From positions 1 through 14,751 of the forward strand of contig JAADEO010000082.1 in assembly GCA_013153415.1 (NCBI GenBank): DNA of 14,751 bases. Reading direction: 5' to 3'. A program made the translations under genes and the position numbers. The notes below the pieces were generated by a model. It saw only the letters and a program-made list of their open reading frames with translations. It searched no databases and was not told the origin of the DNA. Source of the stretch: Deltaproteobacteria bacterium (GTDB lineage Bacteria > Desulfobacterota > Anaeroferrophillalia > Anaeroferrophillales > Tharpellaceae). Every line of letters starts with the position of its first letter. Positions within the stretch are counted from its first letter, which is position 1. Positions 1-7,000 of this stretch are shown piece after piece.

Positions 1-98
1 TGATCACCCCGATCGCGATGGAGAAAGAGCTCCGCTTCGCGATCCGTGAAGGCGGCCGCACCGTCGGCGCCGGCGTCGTCAGTGAAATTATTGAATAA
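1..98 (+). CDS. tuf: Elongation factor Tu, C-terminal end (partial)
   Basis: Only the last 31 codons are present; the gene enters from the left edge in the frame beginning at base 3 and ends at TAA 96-98. The peptide begins ITPIAMEKELRFAIREGG and ends VGAGVVSEIIE, which is the highly conserved end of the third beta-barrel domain of EF-Tu. EF-Tu is the GTPase that carries aminoacyl-tRNA to the ribosome in the cytoplasm. A tuf copy upstream of the secE-nusG cluster is common in proteobacteria, where a second tuf often lies in the str operon. A strong terminator follows at 141-190, so tuf probably ends its own transcription unit and rpmG starts a new one or is reached by read-through. Confidence 0.95.
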   Translation, partial: ITPIAMEKELRFAIREGGRTVGAGVVSEIIE

Positions 99-140
99 AT
101 TCTTCCAAACCGGATAGAAACCGGATTCTAAGAGCTTGGA

Positions 141-190
141 CGAAGCCAGGGGAGGATGGTAACATTCCTGCTCTGGCTTCGGTCTGTTTT
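141..190 (+). terminator. Intrinsic terminator after tuf
   Basis: The arm CGAAGCCAG (141-149) is an exact reverse complement of CTGGCTTCG (173-181). An inner AGGA/TCCT pairing (153-156 with 166-169) extends the hairpin, and it is followed directly by a T-rich tail (GTCTGTTTT, 182-190 including the T-run). It lies 43 bases after the tuf stop codon. This is a standard Rho-independent terminator on the + strand. Confidence 0.85.
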
Positions 191-280
191 CAGCTCCGCC
201 ATCGATATCTGGGTGGATGTCTTCCAATTTCCGGTTGATGCCGGTTGAGCCTTATTGAAAGGTCAGGTTGCGATAGGGAT

Positions 281-430
281 ATGCGTGATAAAGTGATCCT
301 TGCCTGTGGGCAGTGCAAGAGAAGAAACTATACGACCAAGAAGAACAAGAAGAATACTCCCGATAAGCTGGAGTTCAAAAAGTATTGTCGCTTCTGCAGA
401 ACCCATACCGCCCACAAAGAGACCAAGTAG
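281..430 (+). CDS. rpmG: Ribosomal protein L33, zinc-binding form
   Basis: The 49-residue protein begins MRDKVILACGQCKRRNYTT and ends CRFCRTHTAHKETK. L33 is a small protein of the large ribosomal subunit near the E site. Two CxxC pairs (CGQC at about residues 9-12 and CRFC at about 36-39) form the zinc ribbon of the so-called C+ form, and the NYTTKKNKKNTPDKLEFKKYC core is typical of the family. I chose ATG 281 because known L33 proteins begin at this point; an in-frame TTG at 245 would add 12 unrelated residues. The ribosome binding site is weak (AGGG at 275-278 lies very close to the ATG). It sits between the tuf terminator and tRNA-Trp, the usual order before secE. I found no convincing sigma-70 promoter in 191-280. 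Confidence 0.93.
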   Translation: MRDKVILACGQCKRRNYTTKKNKKNTPDKLEFKKYCRFCRTHTAHKETK

Positions 431-450
431 CCTAAGTCATTGTATTAACT

Positions 451-526
451 AAGCCGGAATCTCGATGGCCGGCCGCCGGGAAGCCTTGAAGCGCAGCCGG
501 GCGGGGGACTCGAAAGAAGCCGGCTT
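451..526 (+). other. Structured GC-rich spacer between rpmG and tRNA-Trp
   Basis: AAGCCGG (451-457) is the exact reverse complement of CCGGCTT (520-526). Inside it, CCGCC (473-477) pairs with GGCGG (500-504), extended past a bulge by GG (478-479) with CC (497-498). The segment also contains the 8-base palindrome GGCCGGCC (467-474) and the 10-base palindrome AAGCCGGCTT (517-526). There is no T-run, so it does not look like an intrinsic terminator. It could be an RNA processing or pausing structure ahead of the tRNA. The fold is visible in sequence; the role is inferred. Confidence 0.4.
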
Positions 527-535
527 GACTCCTGC

Positions 536-612
536 AGGCCAGTAGCTCTAATGGCTAGAGCACCGGACTCCAAATCCGGGTGTTGGGGGTTCGAATCCCT
601 CCTGGCCTGCCA
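536..612 (+). tRNA. trpT: tRNA-Trp, anticodon CCA
   Basis: The 77-base cloverleaf has the acceptor stem AGGCCAG (536-542) paired with CTGGCCT (602-608), discriminator G609 and an encoded CCA end (610-612). The anticodon stem CCGGA (563-567) pairs with TCCGG (575-579) around the loop CTCCAAA, giving anticodon CCA at 570-572. The T-arm carries GTTCGAATC. The sequence is very close in pattern to bacterial tRNA-Trp. It lies between rpmG and secE, a known arrangement, and its 3' end is 31 bases before the secE start, so it is probably cut from a shared transcript. Confidence 0.97.
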
Positions 613-631
613 TAAATTTTTCAATTCAAGC

Positions 632-636
632 GGGAG
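632..636 (+). promoter_or_regulatory. Ribosome binding site that fixes the secE start
   Basis: GGGAG lies 7 bases before TTG 644, at proper Shine-Dalgarno spacing. No ATG or GTG in this frame fits: the only upstream in-frame ATG (551) lies inside the tRNA. Confidence 0.65.
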
Positions 637-643
637 CCTCATT

Positions 644-850
644 TTGGCAGCGTTAAAAGAGAACATCAACGAACTGGTCCAATACCTCAAGGATTCCAAA
701 GGGGAATTGAAAAAGGTTACCTGGCCCAGTCGCAAGGCTACCTTGGGGCTTACCTGGGTGGTGCTTCTCACTGTCTTTATCATCTCCTTGTATCTCGGGA
801 TTGTTGATCTGGGGTTGACGAAAATCATCAAGTTCATCCTCTCCGCCTAA
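644..850 (+). CDS. secE: Preprotein translocase subunit SecE
   Basis: The 68-residue protein, read from TTG 644, has an amphipathic N-terminal helix, the family signature ELKKVTWPSRK (about residues 21-31), and one membrane span of about residues 36-58 (LTWVVLLTVFIISLYLG). SecE is the clamp-like subunit of the SecYEG channel in the inner membrane. This is the short single-span form, compared with the three-span E. coli protein of 127 residues. The TTG start is chosen from the ribosome binding site at 632-636 and from family length; reading from ATG 551 would translate the tRNA gene. nusG follows after 54 bases, the near-universal secE-nusG pair. Confidence 0.93.
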   Translation: MAALKENINELVQYLKDSKGELKKVTWPSRKATLGLTWVVLLTVFIISLYLGIVDLGLTKIIKFILSA

Positions 851-904
851 GCGGGTCGGGATGACGGAACCAGGGCAGCTGAACGGGAAGGGCGCAGGCG
901 GTTT

Positions 905-1447
905 ATGGCAAAGAAGTGGTACGTAATTCATGCTTATTCGGGTTATGAAAACCGGGTAAAACTGACCCTGGAAGAGAGGATCAAGCAGTACGGTCTCGAA
1001 GACAAGTTCGAGGAGGTCGTGGTCCCGACCGAGCAGGTTGTCGAGATGGTCAAAGGCAAACGCCGGACCTCGCAACGGAAATTCTTTCCCGGTTACGTTC
1101 TGGTCAAGATGGAATTGACCGATGAGACCTGGCACCTGGTCAAGGGAACACCCAAGGTGACCGGTTTTGTCGGAGGTGGAGACCGGGTCTCCTCGACCCG
1201 TTCGATTTCCGAGGCTGAAGCCAACAGCCTGCTCGACCGCATCGCTGAAGGTGAAATGCGGCCCCAGCCCAAGGTCCTGTTTGAAGAAGGTGAGAATGTC
1301 AGGGTCCTCGAAGGCCCGTTCGCCAATTTTACCGGCACTGTTGACGAGATCAATCTCGATAAAGGCAAGGTTCGGGTTCTGGTCAGTATTTTCGGCCGCC
1401 CGACCCCGATAGAAATTGAATTTGGTCAGCTCGAAAAGATAAGTTAA
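905..1447 (+). CDS. nusG: Transcription termination/antitermination factor NusG
   Basis: The 180-residue protein begins MAKKWYVIHAYSGYENRV and is of ordinary length for NusG. The N-terminal NGN domain (about residues 3-115), including RKFFPGYVLVKM (58-69), binds the RNA polymerase clamp. The C-terminal KOW domain (about 127-180, with GENVRVLEGPFANFTGTVDEI) contacts Rho or ribosomal protein S10. NusG supports elongation, couples transcription to translation and assists Rho-dependent termination. A GAAGG-like stretch lies upstream of ATG 905. It is paired with secE as usual and followed by a terminator-like hairpin before rplK. Confidence 0.98.
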   Translation: MAKKWYVIHAYSGYENRVKLTLEERIKQYGLEDKFEEVVVPTEQVVEMVKGKRRTSQRKFFPGYVLVKMELTDETWHLVKGTPKVTGFVGGGDRVSSTRSISEAEANSLLDRIAEGEMRPQPKVLFEEGENVRVLEGPFANFTGTVDEINLDKGKVRVLVSIFGRPTPIEIEFGQLEKIS

Positions 1448-1457
1448 ATCGATTACG

Positions 1458-1488
1458 CCCGGCCCCATGAAAGGGGTTTCGGGTTTTT
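1458..1488 (+). terminator. Terminator-like hairpin between nusG and rplK
   Basis: CCCG (1458-1461) pairs with CGGG (1480-1483) and CCCC (1463-1466) pairs with GGGG (1473-1476), separated by a small asymmetric internal loop. TTTTT follows at 1484-1488. It starts 10 bases after the nusG stop codon. It may be a partial terminator that separates secE-nusG from the ribosomal protein genes. Its strength is moderate because of the internal loop. Confidence 0.55.
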
Positions 1489-1512
1489 ACCGAGAGAGCA
1501 GGAGATTTCAGG

Positions 1513-1935
1513 ATGGCGAAGAAAATTGCAGGTCAGATCAAACTCCAGATACCGGCCGGACAAGCCAATCCCTCGCCTCCGGTTGGTCCGGCGCTGGGCC
1601 AGCACGGCGTTAATATCATGGAGTTTTGCAAGGCTTTCAACGCCAAAACCGACGGGCAGCAGGGAATGATCATCCCGGTTATCATTACGGTTTACGCGGA
1701 TCGCAGCTTCAGTTTTATCACCAAGACGCCGCCGGCGGCGGTGTTGCTCAAGAAGGCGGCCAAGATCGAGAAGGGTTCCGGGGTGCCCAACAAGGATAAG
1801 GTGGGTACGGTCTCCAAGGCCCAGGTCAAAGAGATTGCCGAACTCAAGATGGTCGATCTGAACGCCAATGATATCGACGCGGCCTGCAAGATCATTGCCG
1901 GTACGGCCCGCAGCATGGGCATCGTGGTCGAATAG
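1513..1935 (+). CDS. rplK: Ribosomal protein L11
   Basis: The 140-residue protein has the family-typical N-terminal domain with the proline-rich PSPPVGPALGQHG stretch (residues 20-32), a short PP linker (73-74), and a C-terminal rRNA-binding domain (about 75-140). L11 binds the GTPase-associated centre of 23S rRNA and takes part in factor binding and the stringent response. AGGAGA (1500-1505) lies 7 bases before ATG 1513, a strong ribosome binding site. rplA follows after 17 bases, the usual L11-L1 pair. In many bacteria L1 represses this pair by binding the leader mRNA; I did not identify a clear L1 site here. Confidence 0.98.
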   Translation: MAKKIAGQIKLQIPAGQANPSPPVGPALGQHGVNIMEFCKAFNAKTDGQQGMIIPVIITVYADRSFSFITKTPPAAVLLKKAAKIEKGSGVPNKDKVGTVSKAQVKEIAELKMVDLNANDIDAACKIIAGTARSMGIVVE

Positions 1936-1952
1936 GTTAACGAGAGGATACA

Positions 1953-2642
1953 ATGGCTAAACGTGGAAAAAAATATCTGGCCAACCGGGAAAAGGTTGAT
2001 GCGCAGAAGAAATACCCGCTGGTAGAAGCGATCGAATTGCTGAAATCACTGGAACTGGCCAAGTTCGACGAGAGTCTCGATGTCGCGGTCCGTCTCGGGG
2101 TCGATCCCCGGCATGCCGACCAGATGGTGCGTGGTGCCGTGGTTCTGCCGCATGGCACCGGCAAGAGCGCCCGGGTTCTGGTTTTCGCCAAGGGTGAAAA
2201 GGAGATGGAGGCCAAGGAGGCCGGCGCCGATTTCGTCGGCGGCGACGATCTGGCCAAGAAGATTACCGACGGTTGGCTCGATTTCGATAAGGCCGTGGCG
2301 ACCCCCGATATGATGGGTGTGGTCGGTAAACTGGGGCGGATCCTCGGCCCCCGTGGCCTGATGCCCAACCCCAAAGTCGGCACGGTAACCTTCGATATCG
2401 CTCGGGCGGTCAAGGATATCAAGGCTGGTAAGGTTGATTTCCGGGTCGAAAAGGCCGGGATCGTTCATGCCCCGGTCGGGCGGATGTCATTTTCGGTGGA
2501 TAAGCTTCACGAGAATATTGCCACCCTGGTCGAGACTCTGAACCGTCTCAAGCCGGCCTCGAGCAAGGGCAATTACATGCGTGGCTTCGCCCTTTCCACC
2601 ACCATGAGCCCTTCCGTACGTATCGACCTTAGCAGTCTGTAG
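1953..2642 (+). CDS. rplA: Ribosomal protein L1
   Basis: The 229-residue protein is of typical length. It contains the L1 signature LGPRGLMPNPKVGTVT (residues 131-146) and the conserved C-terminal end GFALSTTMSPSVRID. L1 forms the mobile stalk of the large subunit that helps eject deacylated tRNA from the E site; in several bacteria it also represses its own operon. GAGAGGA just before ATG 1953 serves as the ribosome binding site. It follows rplK closely and is separated from rplJ by 209 bases holding a terminator-like hairpin and the L10 leader. Confidence 0.98.
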   Translation: MAKRGKKYLANREKVDAQKKYPLVEAIELLKSLELAKFDESLDVAVRLGVDPRHADQMVRGAVVLPHGTGKSARVLVFAKGEKEMEAKEAGADFVGGDDLAKKITDGWLDFDKAVATPDMMGVVGKLGRILGPRGLMPNPKVGTVTFDIARAVKDIKAGKVDFRVEKAGIVHAPVGRMSFSVDKLHENIATLVETLNRLKPASSKGNYMRGFALSTTMSPSVRIDLSSL

Positions 2643-2656
2643 ACATATTTTTAAGC

Positions 2657-2689
2657 TCGGAACTGCCGCAGGACGGGAGTTCCGATTTT
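2657..2689 (+). terminator. Terminator-like hairpin after rplA
   Basis: TCGGAACT (2657-2664) is the exact reverse complement of AGTTCCGA (2678-2685). Past a G/G mismatch, CCG (2666-2668) pairs with CGG (2674-2676) around the loop CAGGA. TTTT follows at 2686-2689. The stem is strong but the T-run is short, so it may act as a partial terminator, or as the 5' hairpin of the L10 leader that follows. Confidence 0.6.
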
Positions 2690-2701
2690 GAACCGAGGAT
2701 T

Positions 2702-2811
2702 AATGAGCTGAAGACCGTGGGTGGTTGAAGTCACCAAAAGCCGTAAATCCCACCGAGGCGATCTGACTTTCTGGCACGAGCCTGAAGTTCGATATCTGGT
2801 GAAAGCTCATT
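2702..2811 (+). promoter_or_regulatory. Ribosomal protein L10 leader RNA
   Basis: The segment carries the pattern of the L10 leader family: GAAGACCGTGGGTGG (2710-2724) and CCCACCGAGG (2749-2758). GTGGG (2717-2721) pairs with CCCAC (2749-2753), and TGGT (2722-2725) pairs with ACCA (2733-2736) around a 7-base loop. A long-distance helix of 8 exact pairs, AATGAGCT (2702-2709) with AGCTCATT (2804-2811), closes the structure. In this family, the L10-(L12)n complex binds the leader mRNA in place of its similar 23S rRNA site and represses rplJ-rplL. The pairing is seen here; the binding is inferred from family and position. Confidence 0.8.
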
Positions 2812-2812
2812 T

Positions 2813-2843
2813 ACCTTTTGACAATTTTTGCGGACAAGGAGGT
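2813..2843 (+). promoter_or_regulatory. Possible hairpin covering the rplJ ribosome binding site
   Basis: ACCTTTTG (2813-2820) can pair with CAAGGAGGT (2835-2843) using one G·U pair and one bulged G, around a 14-base loop. The second arm is the rplJ Shine-Dalgarno sequence. It lies one base after the closing helix of the L10 leader, so the two could stack. This suggests translational control of rplJ, but the stem is modest and the role is inferred. Confidence 0.4.
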
Positions 2844-2851
2844 GAAAGAAG

Positions 2852-3373
2852 GTGAATAGAGCGGAAAAGCAGGCCATCATTGATGAGTTGACTGCGAAAT
2901 TCAACGAAGCACAGGCTGCTTTTCTGACCGATTATCGCGGATTGAATGTTGAAAAGATAACTGCTTTACGCAACAGCCTGCGGGAAAAAGAGACCGAGTA
3001 CAAGGTTGTCAAGAACACCCTGGCCCGGATTGCCGCCAATGCTTCCGGTAACGAGGCTCTGGCCGAACATTTCAATGGTCCGATGGCTCTGGCCCTGGTT
3101 TACGGGGATCCTGCGGCTGCGGCCAAGGCCCTGGTGGAATTTGCCAAGGAGGAAGACGCGCTGGATATCTGCGGCGGGGTGCTTTCCGGCAATTATCTCG
3201 ATCAGGACGGTCTCAAGCGGCTGGCGGAACTGCCGACCAAGGATGTTATGCGGGCCACCCTGCTGGGGACCATGAATGCCGTGCCCGGAGGCCTGGTCAA
3301 TGTGTTGAGTGGAGTCATGCGCTCCGCCGTCCAGGTGTTGAACGCGATAAAAGAGCAGAAAGAGCAGGCCTAG
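2852..3373 (+). CDS. rplJ: Ribosomal protein L10
   Basis: The 173-residue protein starts at GTG 2852 and begins (M)NRAEKQAIIDELTAKF. Family features include FLTDYRGLNVEKITALR (about residues 25-41), YKVVKNTLARIA (about 50-61), and a C-terminal helical tail (about 135-173) that carries L7/L12 dimers. L10 is the base of the ribosomal stalk and anchors it to 23S rRNA beside L11. AAGGAGGTGA (2836-2845) ends 6 bases before the GTG, an excellent ribosome binding site that fixes the start. The upstream L10 leader points to autogenous control. rplL follows after 91 bases. Confidence 0.97.
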   Translation: MNRAEKQAIIDELTAKFNEAQAAFLTDYRGLNVEKITALRNSLREKETEYKVVKNTLARIAANASGNEALAEHFNGPMALALVYGDPAAAAKALVEFAKEEDALDICGGVLSGNYLDQDGLKRLAELPTKDVMRATLLGTMNAVPGGLVNVLSGVMRSAVQVLNAIKEQKEQA

Positions 3374-3390
3374 AACCGGCCTTACGGTTC
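3373..3390 (+). other. Small hairpin between rplJ and rplL
   Basis: GAACCG (3373-3378) pairs exactly with CGGTTC (3385-3390) around the loop GCCTTA. It begins at the last base of the rplJ stop codon and has no T-run, so it is not a terminator. It could affect mRNA decay or pausing, which would suit the need for more L12 than L10. That role is speculation. Confidence 0.35.
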
Positions 3391-3464
3391 GGGGTCGAAA
3401 GTACTGAATACGCAATATCGAACTAACCAGACAAGTCAGATTTATCATTAAGGAGTACGAAATC

Positions 3465-3848
3465 ATGTCGATTACCAAAGAAGATGTCATCCAGTTTATC
3501 GAGAATATGTCTGTCCTTGAGCTCTCCGAGCTGGTCAAGGAGTTGGAAGAGAAATTCGGAGTTTCCGCTGCTGCCCCGATGGCGGTAGCCGCGATGCCGG
3601 CTGCCGGTGGCGATGCCGGCGGCGCCGCCGCCGAGAAGACCGAGTTCGATGTCGAGCTCACCTCTTTCGGCGAGAAGAAGATCCAGGTCATCAAGGCGGT
3701 GCGCGAAATTACCGGATTGGGCCTCAAGGAAGCCAAGGCTGAGGTCGAAGGCGCTCCCAAGATCATCAAGGAAGGTCTGAGCAAGGAAGAAGCTGAAGAG
3801 ATTGTCAAGAAACTTGAAGATGCCGGAGCTACTGCCGAGGTCAAGTAA
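3465..3848 (+). CDS. rplL: Ribosomal protein L7/L12
   Basis: The 127-residue acidic protein has an N-terminal dimerisation helix pair (about residues 1-33), an Ala/Gly-rich hinge (about 35-57) and a compact C-terminal domain (about 58-127) with EKTEFDVEL and KIQVIKAVREITGLGLKEAK. Multiple L12 dimers form the flexible stalk that recruits and stimulates the translation GTPases. AGGAG (3451-3455) lies 9 bases before ATG 3465. A powerful hairpin and T-run 42 bases after the stop probably terminate a share of transcripts, giving more L12 than RNA polymerase. Confidence 0.98.
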   Translation: MSITKEDVIQFIENMSVLELSELVKELEEKFGVSAAAPMAVAAMPAAGGDAGGAAAEKTEFDVELTSFGEKKIQVIKAVREITGLGLKEAKAEVEGAPKIIKEGLSKEEAEEIVKKLEDAGATAEVK

Positions 3849-3890
3849 GACGTAGATGACAAATTCAAGTTGTTACTGACCGCCTTTTCC

Positions 3891-3936
3891 ACGTAAGGGG
3901 TAGGGTAGAAATGCCCTATCCCTTACGTTGTTTTTT
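3891..3936 (+). terminator. rplL-rpoB attenuator/terminator
   Basis: The arm ACGTAAGGGGTAGGG (3891-3905) pairs with CCCTATCCCTTACGT (3914-3928): 15 pairs with only one G·T, around an 8-base loop, followed by TGTTTTTT (3929-3936). This is the strongest terminator in the window. In E. coli an attenuator between rplL and rpoB lets only a fraction of transcripts continue, and this hairpin is in the same place. rpoB must be transcribed by read-through, by a downstream promoter I could not identify, or both. Confidence 0.9.
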
Positions 3937-3966
3937 ACAAACAAGCCTTTTTGCTGATTTTTCAAG

Positions 3967-3993
3967 CGGTTTCGCCGGTTTTCGGCGGTACCG
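3967..3993 (+). other. GC-rich hairpin in the rpoB leader
   Basis: CGGT (3967-3970) pairs with ACCG (3990-3993) and CGCCG (3973-3977) pairs with CGGCG (3983-3987), with a two-base internal loop between the helices. There is no T-run. It lies 68 bases before the rpoB start. It could be an RNase processing site or part of a leader structure; in E. coli an RNase III cut occurs in this intercistronic region. The function here is a guess. Confidence 0.35.
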
Positions 3994-4061
3994 TCAACCC
4001 TTCCCACCCTCTTGCAGTTTGTTCATCAAAACTGACTCAGAAGAAATGAGGTACAAGTTCT

Positions 4062-7000
4062 ATGGTAGCCCGGAATAGCCGTAACCTGCCTCGTCTGCGC
4101 TGTAATTTCGCGACTATCCATGAAGTCGCGGAGCTTCCTTTTCTCCTAGATCTCCAGCTCGATTCCTTCAGACGTTTTCTCCAGGACGAGATTCCCGAAG
4201 AAGATCGTCAGGACATAGGTTTGCAGGGAGTCTTCAAAAGTGTTTTCCCGATCAAAGATTTCTATGGCACCTCCTCCATCGAGTATGTGAGTTACAAACT
4301 CGGTACTCCCCGCTATGATGACCGTGAGTGTATGCTCAAGGGCCTGACCTACGCGGTTCCCATCCGGGTGAGGATCCGTCTGATCATCTGGGATGTCGAG
4401 GAGGGCAGTGAACAGCGTTCGATCCGGGATATCAAGGAGCAGGAGGTCTATTTCGGCGAGATTCCGTTGATGACCGATCGCGGAACCTTCATCATCAACG
4501 GTACCGAGCGGGTTATCGTCAGTCAGCTGCACCGCTCGCCCGGGGTCTTCTTCGCCCAGGAGAAGTCCAAAAGTTCGGTCAGCGGTATGTCTCTCTTTTC
4601 CGCTCGGGTCATCCCCTACCGAGGTTCCTGGATCGATTTCGAATTCGACAACAAGGATCTCATCCACGTCCGCATCGACCGGCGCCGCAAGCTCCCGGCC
4701 ACCGTCCTGTTGCGGGCTTTGGGCTACTCGACCGAGGAACTGCTTAATCTCTTTTACGACAGTATCGAGATCAACTGCCTGCCCGACGGCAAGTTCAGTC
4801 GGGTTATCGATTACGACAATACTGATTCCCTGACCAGCTTCAAGGCCCGGGAGGATATCGTCGATCCCGAAACCGGTGAAATCCTGCTGGTCAAAGGTCG
4901 CAAGATCAGCAAGTCGGCCCTGCGCCGGATGAAAGCGGCCGGGCTCGAGACCCTGCCGATCATGGATGACGAACTGGTAGGCTCCTATGTCTCCCATGAC
5001 GTGGTCGATCCCAAAACCGGCGAGGTCCTGCTCGAATGCAATGAGGAGATCACCCCGGAAAAACTCGAGGCCCTGCAGGAGAGCGGCGTCGAGAAATTCG
5101 AGATTCTCTACATCGACAATGTCAATGTCGGATCCTATCTGCGCGATACCCTGCTGGTCGATAAGATCGTTTTGAGTGACGAGGAGCGTGACGCCGTTGC
5201 CCTGGGGGAAAAGAGCGAGAAGGACCTCGAGGTCGAAAAAGCCAAGCTCGAGATCTACCGCCGCTTGCGGCCCGGTGAGCCGCCGACCATCGAGATTGCC
5301 GACAACCTTTTCCAGAATCTCTTCTTCAACCCCGAACGCTACGATCTGTCGCGGGTCGGACGGCTCAAGATCAACCATAAGCTCGGTACCGATCAGCCGC
5401 TCGACTGCAAGACCCTGACGGCTGAAGATATTGTTGAAATCGTCCGCTACCTGATCGGTCTTAGGAACGACAAGGGCAGCATCGATGATATCGATCATCT
5501 CGGCAACCGCCGGGTCCGGACCGTCGGCGAACTGATCGAGAACCAGTACCGGATCGGCCTGGTGCGGATGGAGAAATCGATCCGCGAACGGATGAGCCTG
5601 CAGGAGATCGACACGGCGATGCCGCACGATCTCATCAACTCCAAACCGGTCAGCGCCGCGATCAAGGAGTTTTTCGGTTCGAGCCAGCTCTCCCAGTTCA
5701 TGGATCAGACCAACCCGCTTTCCGAGATCACCCACAAGCGGCGCCTGAGCGCCCTGGGACCGGGTGGTCTGACCCGCGAGCGGGCCGGCTTTGAGGTTCG
5801 CGACGTCCATCTTACCCACTACGGTCGTCTCTGTCCCATCGAAACCCCGGAAGGTCCCAACATCGGTCTCATCGCTTCACTGGCCTGTTATGCCCGGGTC
5901 AATGAATTCGGTTTTATCGAAACCCCCTACCGGATCGTCGAAAACGGTGTCGTCAGCAACGAGGTCCGCTACCTCTACGCCATGGACGAGGACGACAAGA
6001 TCATCGCCCAGGCCAGTGCCCCGCTCAATCCCGACGGCAGTTTCGCCAACGAAATGGTAACCTGCCGCAAGGCCGGTGAGTACAGCATCGAACATCGCGA
6101 CAATATCGACTACATGGATGTTTCGCCGCGCCAGCTCGTCAGTGTCGCGGCTTCCCTGATTCCTTTTCTCGAGCATGATGACGCCAACCGCGCTCTGATG
6201 GGTTCCAACATGCAGCGCCAGGCGGTACCGCTGCTCAGGGCCGAGGCCCCGATGGTCGGTACCGGAATGGAGCGCCGGGTGGCCCTCGATTCCGGGATCG
6301 CCGTGGTCGCCAAACGCAGCGGCTACGTCGAGTACGTCGATTCCTCCCGCATCGTGGTCCGCCACGAGGGGGATGATTTCGGGGTCGATATCTACCCGCT
6401 GGCCAAGTTCATGCGTTCCAACCAGAATACCTGTTTCAATCATATCCCTCTGGTCAAGAGCGGTACCTGGGTCGAGGCCGGCGAGATTCTCGCCGACGGT
6501 CCCTCGATGGATCACGGTGAACTCGCCCTCGGGCAGAATATCAAGGTCGCTTTCATGCCCTGGGGCGGCTACAACTTCGAGGATTCGATCCTCATCAACG
6601 AGCGCCTGATCAAGGATGACAAGTTCACCTCGATCCACATTGAGGTCTGCGAGGTCGTGGCCCGAGACACCAAGCTCGGACCCGAGGAGATCACCCGCGA
6701 CATTCCCAACGTCGGGGACGAGGGGCTGGCCAACCTCGATGCCGACGGCATCGTTCATATCGGGGCCCATGTCGCTCCCGGCGACATCCTGGTCGGCAAG
6801 ATCACTCCCAAAGGTGAAACCCAGCTTTCGCCGGAAGAGAAACTGCTGCGGGCCATCTTCGGTGAGAAAGCCGGTGAAGTACGGGATACCTCGCTCAGGG
6901 TCTCGCCCGGGATCAAGGGCGTGGTCATCGGCACCAAGATCTTTTCCCGTAAAGGTTATGGGGGTGACGCCGGAGCCGATGAACGCGAAGGTGATATCCG

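Noticed and set aside
245..280. Upstream TTG start for rpmG
   Set aside because: It adds 12 residues not seen in L33 proteins; ATG 281 matches the family N-terminus.
551..643. Upstream ATG start for secE
   Set aside because: The added 31 codons would translate the tRNA-Trp gene and its trailer. The TTG at 644 has a proper ribosome binding site and gives a normal short SecE.
2818..2846. TTGACA resembling a perfect -35 box just before rplJ
   Set aside because: There is no -10-like hexamer at 16-18 bases; that position is the Shine-Dalgarno region and the start of rplJ, so transcripts would lack a ribosome binding site.
5673..5760. Possible rifampicin-resistance variant in rpoB
   Set aside because: The differences from E. 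coli in this block (N to T at 550, I to L at 562) are not at the main resistance positions, which all keep the sensitive-type residue.
4146..5819. A 557-codon open frame on the minus strand inside rpoB, and a similar 510-codon one at 5877-7409
   Set aside because: They lie fully opposite conserved rpoB sequence, recognisable in every block. The open frames follow from the codon bias (many GAT/GTC/ATC-type codons), and the translations resemble no known family.
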